A stretch of DNA of 40,443 nucleotides from Bacteroides sp. UBA1317 (lineage in GTDB: Bacteria; Bacteroidota; Bacteroidia; Bacteroidales; Bacteroidaceae): the NCBI GenBank assembly GCA_002307035.1, contig DBTL01000119.1, positions 1 to 40,443 on the forward strand, read 5' to 3'. Positions 8,837-16,048 of the stretch are shown here, piece by piece (the first letter of the stretch is position 1; each line of letters starts with the position of its first letter). The notes under the pieces are model-generated. The model was not told the DNA's origin, made no database searches, and was given only the letters and a program-made list of their open reading frames with translations. Position numbers and translations under genes: made by a program.

Positions 8837-9079
8837 ATGAATCTACATCTGAGCATAGTATCACCTGAACAACAATTGTTTGATGGAGAAATTACTAGTA
8901 TTACCTTGCCGGGGGCAATTGGTATTTTTACCATTTTACCTCAACATGCTCCAATCGTTTCCTCATTGGTAAAAGGTGAGATTATATATATTAGCAAGGG
9001 CGAAGAATATACATTGAATATTCAGAGTGGTTTTTTGGAATTGAGTAACGGAACTGTTTCAGTATGTGTTTCTCTATAA
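8837..9079 (+). CDS. atpC: F1Fo ATP synthase subunit epsilon, short form
   Basis: Part of the central stalk, connecting gamma to the c-ring. Only 80 residues are encoded. They cover the N-terminal beta-barrel domain: LHLSIVSPEQQLFDGEITSITLPGAIGIFTILPQHAP and then LSNGTVSVCVSL. The C-terminal two-helix domain that inhibits ATP hydrolysis in Escherichia coli (139 residues total) is absent. The stop is clean, and no homologous sequence follows in another frame before the next gene 11 bp on, so this looks like a natural short form and not a frameshift. It lies 49 bp after atpD. Confidence 0.93.
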   Translation: MNLHLSIVSPEQQLFDGEITSITLPGAIGIFTILPQHAPIVSSLVKGEIIYISKGEEYTLNIQSGFLELSNGTVSVCVSL

Positions 9080-9090
9080 ACTAAATTAAA

Positions 9091-9516
9091 ATGGGTTTAA
9101 GCAAGATTAAATTAGATTATTTCATGGCTTTTTCACTATTTACCGTATTAACAAGTATAGCCGGATTATTAATCTTTTATTTTTATTTGCCTAGTCATTA
9201 TTTTAGTTGGTTCCCTTTTATTCCGATTTATTTTGCTGTACTTGGCGTGTTTTGCAGTTATATGTCTGATATTTGTCGGAAGTATGCTCCACAAAAATTA
9301 CCGCTTTTTTATTTAGCATTAAAGATACTTCGGATTATTTTCTCTGTTGTTGTTTTACTTGTTTATTGTGTTGTAGTAAACGTTTCTGTCAGAGATTTCT
9401 TAGTCACTTTTATGATATTTTATTTGGTAAACTTGATGTTTGAGACTTGGTTCTTTTTTGTATTTGAACGGAACCGAAAAAGAAAAAGAGAGAATGAAAA
9501 AGAAAAGATTGCATAA
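9091..9516 (+). CDS. Four-helix membrane protein in the atp operon, AtpI-like position
   Basis: Unassigned 141-residue membrane protein with four hydrophobic stretches (about residues 10-32, 40-58, 71-95 and 102-125) and a strongly basic/acidic tail (ERNRKRKRENEKEKIA). It lies between epsilon and subunit a and overlaps the start of atpB by 23 bp, so it is cotranscribed and probably translationally coupled. Its position just before subunits a and c, its size and its four helices match AtpI/UncI, which helps c-ring assembly in other bacteria. I see no decisive sequence motif, so AtpI is an inference from context. It has many Phe, Tyr and Leu residues and a few Cys, and no signal peptide. Confidence 0.8.
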   Translation: MGLSKIKLDYFMAFSLFTVLTSIAGLLIFYFYLPSHYFSWFPFIPIYFAVLGVFCSYMSDICRKYAPQKLPLFYLALKILRIIFSVVVLLVYCVVVNVSVRDFLVTFMIFYLVNLMFETWFFFVFERNRKRKRENEKEKIA

Positions 9517-10588
9517 AATATTTGCTGGAATATTCTTATTGTTGAGTTTTGTTGTGCTTCCTGCATCTGCGGAAAGTGATCATGAAACAGTGAATGTGAA
9601 AGAAATTGTTTTTGGTCATATCGGTGACTCTTATGAATGGCATATTACAACGTGGGGAGATACTCAAATTCGTATTCCTCTGCCAGTTATAGTTTATAGC
9701 CAAGCAACAGGTTGGCATTCGTTCCTTTCATCTAAATTTGAAGAGAATAGCGGTAACTACGAAGGACTTTCTATTGCACCTGCAGGCAGTAAATATGAAG
9801 GGAAAATTGTAGAACATGACCTTACTGGTAGTGAAGTTCGTCCTTTCGATATTTCTATAACTAAGATTACACTTTCTTTATTTATAAACACTTTTTTATT
9901 AGCTTTTATCGTTTTAGGTGTTGCTCGTTGGTATAAAAAGAAACAGGCAAGTGCTGTAGCCCCGGGTGGTTTTGTTGGCTTTATGGAAATGTTTATCATG
10001 ATGGTACACGACGACGTGATTAAAAGTTGTGTAGGACCAAACTATAAAAAGTTTGCGCCTTATTTGTTGACCGCATTCTTTTTCATCTTTATTAATAATA
10101 TAATGGGGCTCATTCCTTTCTTTCCCGGAGGAGCCAATGTAACTGGTAATATTGCTATTACGCTTGTGCTTGCTCTATTTACATTTGTTATAGTGAATGT
10201 ATTTGGAACCCGTGCTTATTGGAAAGATATTTTTTGGCCGGATGTTCCTTGGTGGCTAAAGGTGCCTGTCCCTATGATGCCTGTCATCGAACTATTCGGA
10301 ATATTTACAAAGCCATTCGCCTTGATGATTCGTCTTTTTGCTAATATGTTGGCTGGGCACATGGCTATGTTGGTATTGACTTGCTTAATTTTTATTTCGG
10401 CAAGTATGGGGCCATTTATGAATACTAGTCTCACTATCGCGTCGGTGCTCTTTAATATTTTCATGAATCTACTGGAGTTATTGGTTGCATTCATTCAAGC
10501 CTATGTGTTTACGATGCTTTCAGCGGTATTTATAGGTTTGGCTCAAGAAGAACATCATGCAAAAGAAGGAAGTACTTCGAATCATTAA
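9494..10588 (+). CDS. atpB: F1Fo ATP synthase subunit a with N-terminal periplasmic extension
   Basis: Stator channel subunit carrying ions to and from the c-ring in the inner membrane. The ATG at 9494 gives 364 residues starting MKKKRLHKIF and a signal-peptide-like helix ending near LPASA (about 1-25). A longer frame from a TTG at 9440 would lie further inside the upstream gene and add no recognisable sequence. Residues 26-115 form a soluble, probably periplasmic, extension not found in the 271-residue Escherichia coli protein. The channel core follows, with the essential arginine R280 in MIRLFANMLAGHM and the final helix VAFIQAYVFTMLSAVFIGL. It is followed 58 bp later by atpE. Confidence 0.95.
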   Translation: MKKKRLHKIFAGIFLLLSFVVLPASAESDHETVNVKEIVFGHIGDSYEWHITTWGDTQIRIPLPVIVYSQATGWHSFLSSKFEENSGNYEGLSIAPAGSKYEGKIVEHDLTGSEVRPFDISITKITLSLFINTFLLAFIVLGVARWYKKKQASAVAPGGFVGFMEMFIMMVHDDVIKSCVGPNYKKFAPYLLTAFFFIFINNIMGLIPFFPGGANVTGNIAITLVLALFTFVIVNVFGTRAYWKDIFWPDVPWWLKVPVPMMPVIELFGIFTKPFALMIRLFANMLAGHMAMLVLTCLIFISASMGPFMNTSLTIASVLFNIFMNLLELLVAFIQAYVFTMLSAVFIGLAQEEHHAKEGSTSNH

Positions 10589-10646
10589 CAACTATATTAT
10601 AAATTTACAGATTAAAAATATCAATAATTTTAAAAAATAGAAAATT

Positions 10647-10904
10647 ATGTTACTAACAGTATTATTACAAGCAACTGCAGCTGCTGCTGGAGTAAGTAAA
10701 TTGGGAGCAGCGGTAGGAGCTGGTCTTGCAGTTATTGGAGCAGGTATAGGCATTGGTAAAATTGGTGGTTCTGCTATGGAAGCTATCGGACGTCAACCTG
10801 ATGCTGCAGGCGATATTCGTATGAATATGATTATCGCTGCTGCTTTGATTGAAGGTGTAGCTTTGTTAGCTATCGTTGTTTGTTTATTAGTGTTCTTTTT
10901 ATAA
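10647..10904 (+). CDS. atpE: F1Fo ATP synthase subunit c
   Basis: Rotor-ring proteolipid with two transmembrane helices (about residues 17-48 and 60-84) joined by the polar loop GRQPDA (R49-Q50-P51). E69 in ALIEGVALLA is the ion-carrying carboxylate. Aligning on the RQP loop, the sites of the Na+-binding residues of the Ilyobacter c-subunit are I36 (for Gln32) and G70 (for Ser66), which predicts proton coupling. The 85-residue length includes an extra 10-15 residue N-terminal segment (MLLTVLLQATAAAA), usual for Bacteroidetes and possibly cleaved or part of helix 1. It is 12 bp before atpF. Confidence 0.96.
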   Translation: MLLTVLLQATAAAAGVSKLGAAVGAGLAVIGAGIGIGKIGGSAMEAIGRQPDAAGDIRMNMIIAAALIEGVALLAIVVCLLVFFL

Positions 10905-10916
10905 AAGAAGAAGTAT

Positions 10917-11417
10917 ATGTCATTATTATTGCCCGAAAGCGGGCTCTTGTTCTGGATGCTTCTTTCTTTTGGAATCGTATTTGCCGTTTTGGCAAAATAC
11001 GGTTTCCCTGTTATCATTAAGATGGTAGAAGACCGGAAGGTATATATCAACCAGTCTATTCAAGTGGCTAAGGACGCTCATGAACAGCTTTCCAAACTGA
11101 AGAGTGAGAGCGAAATTATCATTGCCAATGCGAATAAAGAACAAGGGAGAATTCTGAAAGAAACAATGCTTGAGCGCGATAAAATCATTTATGAGGCTCG
11201 CAAACAGGCAGAAGTAGTTGCTCAAAAAGAATTGGATAATGTGAAAGAGCAAATTCTGTTGGAGAAGGAGGAAGCTATTCGTGATATTCGTCGTCAAGTT
11301 GCAGTTCTGTCGGTTGATATAGCAGAAAAAGTTATTCGTAAGACAATGCAAACTGAAAAAGAGCAAATGGAAATGATTGATCGCATGCTAGATGAAGTGT
11401 TATCTTCTAAATCTTAA
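10917..11417 (+). CDS. atpF: F1Fo ATP synthase subunit b
   Basis: Peripheral stalk subunit: one N-terminal membrane helix (about residues 8-30, LLFWMLLSFGIVFAVLAKYG) followed by a long charged coiled coil (about 35-160) rich in Glu, Lys and Ala, ending with LSVDIAEKVIRKTM, the conserved delta-contact region. The length of 166 residues is normal. The start at 10917 lies 12 bp after atpE and the stop is 13 bp before atpH. Confidence 0.95.
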   Translation: MSLLLPESGLLFWMLLSFGIVFAVLAKYGFPVIIKMVEDRKVYINQSIQVAKDAHEQLSKLKSESEIIIANANKEQGRILKETMLERDKIIYEARKQAEVVAQKELDNVKEQILLEKEEAIRDIRRQVAVLSVDIAEKVIRKTMQTEKEQMEMIDRMLDEVLSSKS

Positions 11418-11430
11418 GTGAGGTAGTAAT

Positions 11431-11997
11431 ATGGAAGTAGGTATAATCTCAATGCGTTATGCAAAGGCACTGATTGCTTACGCCAAATCAAATGGTGTAG
11501 AAAAACGTCTGTATAAGGAGGTGTCCATGTTGGCAAGTAATTTCGAATCGTATCCAAATCTAAGGAAAGTTTTGGATAACCCAATTCTTCCAGCTGGAGA
11601 AAAGCTAAAGGTTATCACTTCGGCGGCCACGATAGACGGATCTGAAGGAATCAGTAATGAATTGTTGCGTTTTATAAGCCTTGTGCTGAAGAAACGAAGA
11701 GAAACATACTTGCAATTTATGTGCCTGATGTATCAGGATTTATATCGAAAAATGAAACACATTGGTGTAGGAAAGCTCATCACTGCAGTACCTGTAGACG
11801 AAGAGACCAGAGCCCGAATTAAAAGTTCTGCAGCTCAGCGCTTGCATGCGCGTATGGAGTTAAAGACAGTGATTGATCCGTCTATTGAAGGAGGGTTTAT
11901 ATTTGATATAAATGGATATCGGCTTGATGCTAGTATTGCGACTCAGCTAAAAAGGGTAAAGCGACAATTCATCGAAAAGAACAGAAGAATTGTGTAA
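11431..11997 (+). CDS. atpH: F1Fo ATP synthase subunit delta
   Basis: Peripheral stalk cap linking subunit b to the top of F1 (OSCP homologue). The 188-residue protein begins with the typical ISMRYAKALIAYAKSNG and has the helical N-domain (about 5-110), then the C-terminal segment IGVGKLITAVPVDEE and IDPSIEGGFIFDINGYRLDASI, which is the family's best-conserved stretch. The order b-delta-alpha is the usual one. Confidence 0.95.
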   Translation: MEVGIISMRYAKALIAYAKSNGVEKRLYKEVSMLASNFESYPNLRKVLDNPILPAGEKLKVITSAATIDGSEGISNELLRFISLVLKKRRETYLQFMCLMYQDLYRKMKHIGVGKLITAVPVDEETRARIKSSAAQRLHARMELKTVIDPSIEGGFIFDINGYRLDASIATQLKRVKRQFIEKNRRIV

Positions 11998-12040
11998 TTT
12001 ACAGTTTTAATGTGATATTTTTCAAAAAAAATAAGAGAAT

Positions 12041-13627
12041 ATGTCAGAAAATATAAAAGTGAGTGAGGTTTCCGATGTATTGCGTAAGCAATTAGAGGGT
12101 ATTGAAACTCATATACAACTCGATGAAGTAGGTACTGTGCTACAAGTCAGTGATGGTGTTGCACGTATCTATGGATTGAATCATGCCGAAGCCAATGAAT
12201 TATTGGAATTCGACAATGGTATCAAAGCCATTGTAATGAACTTGGAAGAAGATAATGTAGGTGCTGTGTTATTGGGTCCAACAGATAAAATTAAGGAAGG
12301 GTTCACTGTTAAGCGAACAGGTCGAATTGCGTCCATACTTGTTGGCGAGAGCATGCTAGGTCGTGTCATTGATCCATTGGGGGATCCGCTTGATGGTAAA
12401 GGACGTATTGGTGGTGAGCTGTATGAGATGCCTCTGGAACGGAAAGCTCCAGGAGTTATCTTTCGTCAGCCGGTGAACCAACCTTTGCAAACTGGATTGA
12501 AATCAGTAGATGCAATGATTCCAATAGGCCGTGGCCAGCGTGAATTAATTATTGGTGACAGACAAACCGGAAAAACATCTATTGCTCTTGATGCTATTAT
12601 TAATCAACGAAGCAACTATGATGCTGGAGATCCGGTGTATTGCATCTATGTAGCCATTGGTCAGAAAGCTTCTACCGTTGCTACCATCGTGAATACTCTT
12701 CGGGGGCACGGTGCTTTGGATTATACCGTTATTGTGGCTGCTACTGCAGGTGATCCTGCTGCACTGCAATACTTTGCACCATTTGCCGGTGCTGCAATTG
12801 GCGAGTACTTTCGTGATACCGGTCGTCACGCTTTAGTCGTTTATGATGACTTATCGAAACAAGCTGTATCTTATCGTGAGGTATCATTGATTCTTCGTCG
12901 TCCTTCGGGGCGTGAAGCATATCCGGGTGACATTTTCTATTTGCACTCGCGTCTGCTCGAACGTGCTGCTAAGATAATAAGCCAGCAAGAAGTGGCTTGC
13001 CAGATGAATGATCTTCCCCCTAGTTTGAAAGGAAAAGTAAAAGGAGGTGGGTCGCTAACGGCGCTACCTATTATTGAAACACAAGCAGGTGACGTTTCTG
13101 CTTACATTCCTACGAATGTTATTTCGATTACTGATGGCCAGATATTCCTTGATACAGATTTATTTAATCAAGGTAATCGCCCTGCTATTAATGTTGGTAT
13201 ATCTGTTTCTCGTGTGGGTGGTAATGCTCAGATTAAGGCGATGAAGAAAGTTGCTGGTACATTGAAAATTGACCAAGCTCAGTTTAGAGAATTGGAAGCA
13301 TTTTCGAAGTTTAGTGGAGACATGGATCCGATAACCGCCTTGACTATTGATAAAGGACAGAAAAATGTACGTTTATTGGTTCAACCTCAATATTCTCCAA
13401 TTCCAGTTGAGAAACAAATTGCTGTTTTGTATTGCGGTACGCATGGGCTGTTGAAAAATGTTCCTTTGGATAAAGTTCATGATTTTGAACAAAACTTTTT
13501 AAAATCCTTGGAGTTGAATCATCAGGTAGATGTTCTGGATGTACTGAAAAGCGGGGTTATTGATGCTGCGGTTTCAAAAGCCATTGAGGCAACAGCTGAA
13601 ATGGTGGCTAAACAATTTTTGGTTTAA
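12041..13627 (+). CDS. atpA: F1Fo ATP synthase subunit alpha
   Basis: Regulatory nucleotide-binding subunit of F1, 528 residues. Visible features are the N-terminal crown domain (about 26-95), Walker A G172DRQTGKT179, LVVYDDLSKQAVSYR (Walker B region), RRPSGREAYPGDIFY, and the arginine finger in VGISVSRVGGNAQ that contacts the beta-site phosphate. Start at 12041 is 43 bp after atpH. It is followed by an unusually long 230-bp gap before atpG. Confidence 0.97.
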   Translation: MSENIKVSEVSDVLRKQLEGIETHIQLDEVGTVLQVSDGVARIYGLNHAEANELLEFDNGIKAIVMNLEEDNVGAVLLGPTDKIKEGFTVKRTGRIASILVGESMLGRVIDPLGDPLDGKGRIGGELYEMPLERKAPGVIFRQPVNQPLQTGLKSVDAMIPIGRGQRELIIGDRQTGKTSIALDAIINQRSNYDAGDPVYCIYVAIGQKASTVATIVNTLRGHGALDYTVIVAATAGDPAALQYFAPFAGAAIGEYFRDTGRHALVVYDDLSKQAVSYREVSLILRRPSGREAYPGDIFYLHSRLLERAAKIISQQEVACQMNDLPPSLKGKVKGGGSLTALPIIETQAGDVSAYIPTNVISITDGQIFLDTDLFNQGNRPAINVGISVSRVGGNAQIKAMKKVAGTLKIDQAQFRELEAFSKFSGDMDPITALTIDKGQKNVRLLVQPQYSPIPVEKQIAVLYCGTHGLLKNVPLDKVHDFEQNFLKSLELNHQVDVLDVLKSGVIDAAVSKAIEATAEMVAKQFLV

Positions 13628-13857
13628 GAGCGCTTCTAGCTATATCTTTTTTCTCTTTTTATTTTGTCATAAAAGAAAAGTTTATTGACCAAAATCTTTG
13701 AGAAAAAGATAATTATAAAAGATAGAAACAGCTTCTTTCAAAGTCGTTTATATATAGATTAAAATTTATATAGAATTGAATGCACCATAGTTTGGTTGTG
13801 CTTCCGATCATTAAATTCTTAATCTGTATGATCTTTAAACTCTAAGATAAATTAATC
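13628..13857 (+). other. 230-bp AT-rich gap between atpA and atpG
   Basis: No open frame worth calling and no obvious tRNA are present. The segment is very AT-rich, with poly-T and poly-A runs (around 13640-13715) and a short GCAC...GTGC inverted repeat (13783-13802). There is no good TAnnTTTG box and no strong terminator. Everything else in this operon is spaced by under 60 bp, so the gap is out of character. It could carry an internal processing site or promoter; I see no proof of either. Confidence 0.5.
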
Positions 13858-14733
13858 ATGGCTTCATTAAAAGAAATAAAATCGAGGATCAATTCGGTAA
13901 AAAGTACCCGACAGATCACATCAGCTATGAAAATGGTGGCTTCTGCAAAACTGCATAAGGCGCAGGGAGCCATTGAGAATATGTTACCTTATCAGTCGAA
14001 GTTGAATGCTATTTTGACTAACTTTTTGAGTACTGACTCTACTATTGAATCACCTTATATTGTTAGTAGGCCTGTCAATCGTGTGGCTATTGTGGTCTTT
14101 TCTTCAAATAGCTCTCTTTGTGGCGCTTTTAATGCTAATATAATCAAGCAATTTACGCAAGTTATAGACAAATATAGCAGTACTCTAGGCCGGGAGAACA
14201 TTCTTATTTATCCTATTGGAAAGAAGATAGAAGTAAGTGTCAAGAAGATGGGATATACAACTAGAGGTAGTTTTCAACATTTAGCCAACAAACCTTCCTA
14301 TCAGGAGGCATCTGAGTTAGGTGTTCAGTTGATGGATCTCTTTGCATCTCAAGAGGTAGATAAAGTTGAACTGATTTATCATCATTTCAAATCGGTGGGA
14401 AGTCAGACTCTCATGTGTGAAGACTATTTGCCTATTGATTTGACAGGTCACAAGGTGGATGTTGAAAAGAGTAAAAGAAATATCGATTATATTGTAGAGC
14501 CTTCTGCTCCGGAATTTATTACAAGTTTACTTCCTCAGGTAATTACTTTGAAGATGTATACTGCCTTGATTGATTCAAATGCTTCAGAGCATGCTGCTCG
14601 CACTATGGCTATGCAGATTGCTACAGATAATGCAAATGAACTGATTCAAGATTTAACAAAACAGTACAATAAGTCACGCCAGCAAGCTATTACCAATGAA
14701 CTACTTGATATCATTGGTGGTAGTATGAAATAA
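13858..14733 (+). CDS. atpG: F1Fo ATP synthase subunit gamma
   Basis: Central rotor shaft of F1, 291 residues. The N-terminal helix MASLKEIKSRINSVKSTRQI and ITSAMKMVASAKLHKAQ is the classic family start. The C-terminal helix includes ALIDSNASEHAARTMAMQIATDNANELI and ends TNELLDIIGGSMK, the other signature. The middle domain carries VVFSSNSSLCGAFNANI. It ends the operon 10 bp before a strong terminator. Confidence 0.96.
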   Translation: MASLKEIKSRINSVKSTRQITSAMKMVASAKLHKAQGAIENMLPYQSKLNAILTNFLSTDSTIESPYIVSRPVNRVAIVVFSSNSSLCGAFNANIIKQFTQVIDKYSSTLGRENILIYPIGKKIEVSVKKMGYTTRGSFQHLANKPSYQEASELGVQLMDLFASQEVDKVELIYHHFKSVGSQTLMCEDYLPIDLTGHKVDVEKSKRNIDYIVEPSAPEFITSLLPQVITLKMYTALIDSNASEHAARTMAMQIATDNANELIQDLTKQYNKSRQQAITNELLDIIGGSMK

Positions 14734-14742
14734 AATGCTTTT

Positions 14743-14799
14743 AAAAAAATCACGTATTTGTCCTTTCACTTTGTGAAGCGATAATACGTGATTTTTTTT
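14743..14799. terminator. Bidirectional terminator between atpG and the rprXY operon
   Basis: A 16-bp perfect inverted repeat (14743-14758 with 14783-14798) has core ATCACGTATT / AATACGTGAT flanked by A7 and T8. Within the loop a second small hairpin, TTCAC/GTGAA, can form. It has a U-tract in both directions and sits between convergent genes, so it should stop both transcripts. Confidence 0.9.
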
Positions 14800-14803
14800 A
14801 TTC

Positions 14804-15340
14804 TTAGTAAGCATAAGGATTATAGCCTCCGCGTTGCACTTCTACACGAATCCCAAATTTCTTGTTTACTTTTAGTTCCATAGCTCCTTTAAAATAGTTC
14901 TTCTCCCAAGGCAACAGGTTATTTCCGGGTAATTTACTACCATCCGGTGCATATTGTCCATAAAGGTTTAGCCTTAAATTGCCGTTCAGCTTGATCGTAC
15001 CCATTCCTAAGTTTTGAGTTGGAGATTGAAAATCGAATGTGTTATATCCGTATATCAGAGTAGGTAGGGCATCTGATGTGGCTTTTGTGAACATCCATTG
15101 AGGGGATCGGTTGAGTAGTGATTCGATGAAATTCTCCATGCTGGGAGTCGTTTTTAGCATGTCGGTGTAAGATGGTAATTGGAGTATTGGCATGCTGTAT
15201 AAATTCGCATCAAGCATATAATCTCCAAAATGTTTATTGCTATCCATTTTAAGAGTGATGCTATCCGATAATACTTCCGATTGTGCCATAGTTGCCATTG
15301 ATGTTGCCAACATAGCAAGAAATAAAATTATTTTTTTCAT
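14804..15340 (-). CDS. Small exported protein in the rprXY operon (DUF4858-like)
   Basis: Unassigned 178-residue protein with a clear signal peptide (MKKIILFLAMLATSMATMAQ) and no lipobox cysteine or later membrane helix, so it should be periplasmic or outer-membrane associated. I think it belongs to DUF4858, but that label is from memory and weak. The mature part has a conserved-looking middle section (FIESLLNRSPQWMFTKAT) and a C-terminal half of alternating hydrophobic/polar residues (GTIKLNGNLRLNLYGQY, GAMELKVNKKFGIRVEVQR), suggesting beta-strands. It lies 12 bp after rprY, so it is cotranscribed with the two-component system. A role as accessory or sensory partner is possible but unproven. 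Confidence 0.75.
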   Translation of the reverse strand: MKKIILFLAMLATSMATMAQSEVLSDSITLKMDSNKHFGDYMLDANLYSMPILQLPSYTDMLKTTPSMENFIESLLNRSPQWMFTKATSDALPTLIYGYNTFDFQSPTQNLGMGTIKLNGNLRLNLYGQYAPDGSKLPGNNLLPWEKNYFKGAMELKVNKKFGIRVEVQRGGYNPYAY

Positions 15341-15352
15341 ATCAGTCTATTT

Positions 15353-16048
15353 TTAGTTTACTATTAGTTTATAGCCGATGCCACGAACGTTGACTATTCG
15401 TATTCTCTCATCTTGTGCTAGTTTATGACGAAGCTTAGTCATAAATACATGTAAGCTGCGTGAATTAAAAAAACTATCGTCTCCCCAAAGGTCTAGTAAT
15501 ACATCTTGCGCATTGACTACTTGATTGCGATTTTCACAGAGACGGTGCAATATTTCAGATTCTCTGTGTGATAGTTCTTGCTTTACCCCTGCAAAGATAA
15601 GACTTTGTGTGATTGAATCGAATAAATAATTACCAATCTCAAATTTGGAACTTTTTTCTTCTTCAGAGCTATTGAATGCCTTGCCCACTAATGCTTTGAT
15701 ACGTACAATTAGCTCTTGCATACCAAACGGTTTTTTAAGATAGTCGTTGGCTCCAAGCTCAAATCCTTCTACTACATCGTTAATGGCAGAGCGGGCAGTG
15801 AGAAAAATTACAGGTGTTTTCTTGTCTGTCTGACGAATGCGGCGTACCATTTCAAAACCATCCATCCGAGGCATCATCACATCGGCTACCAGTACGTCCG
15901 GTCGGTGTTCAAAAAAAAGTCGCAATCCCTCTTCGCCATTGAATGCAGTGCGAATGATGAAACTTTTTTCTTCGAGAGTGTCTTTTATTATCATTGCGAG
16001 AGTATGCTCGTCTTCAACTAATAATACTTCTATTTTTTCGTTTTTCAT
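15353..16048 (-). CDS. rprY: Response regulator, OmpR/PhoB family (RprY)
   Basis: DNA-binding response regulator, 231 residues. The receiver domain (about 5-120) has the acidic pair ED in VLLVEDEH, the phosphorylated Asp in VLVADVMMPRMDGF, the Thr in VIFLTARSA and the Lys in NDYLKKPFG. The C-terminal winged helix (about 135-230) has LSHRESEILHRL, SRSLHVFMTKLRHKL and the final VRGIGYKL hairpin. The start overlaps the rprX stop by 4 bp (ATGA), so the two are translationally coupled. Identified as RprY by its close resemblance to the Bacteroides regulator and pairing with an RprX-like kinase. Target genes cannot be read here; the divergent barrel gene is a natural candidate. Confidence 0.88.
   Translation of the reverse strand: MKNEKIEVLLVEDEHTLAMIIKDTLEEKSFIIRTAFNGEEGLRLFFEHRPDVLVADVMMPRMDGFEMVRRIRQTDKKTPVIFLTARSAINDVVEGFELGANDYLKKPFGMQELIVRIKALVGKAFNSSEEEKSSKFEIGNYLFDSITQSLIFAGVKQELSHRESEILHRLCENRNQVVNAQDVLLDLWGDDSFFNSRSLHVFMTKLRHKLAQDERIRIVNVRGIGYKLIVN

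Noticed and set aside
10926..11366. 146-residue minus-strand frame opposite atpF
   Set aside because: Shadow of the coiled-coil atpF gene; its Leu/Phe/Asn-rich sequence is the complement of Lys/Glu-rich codons.
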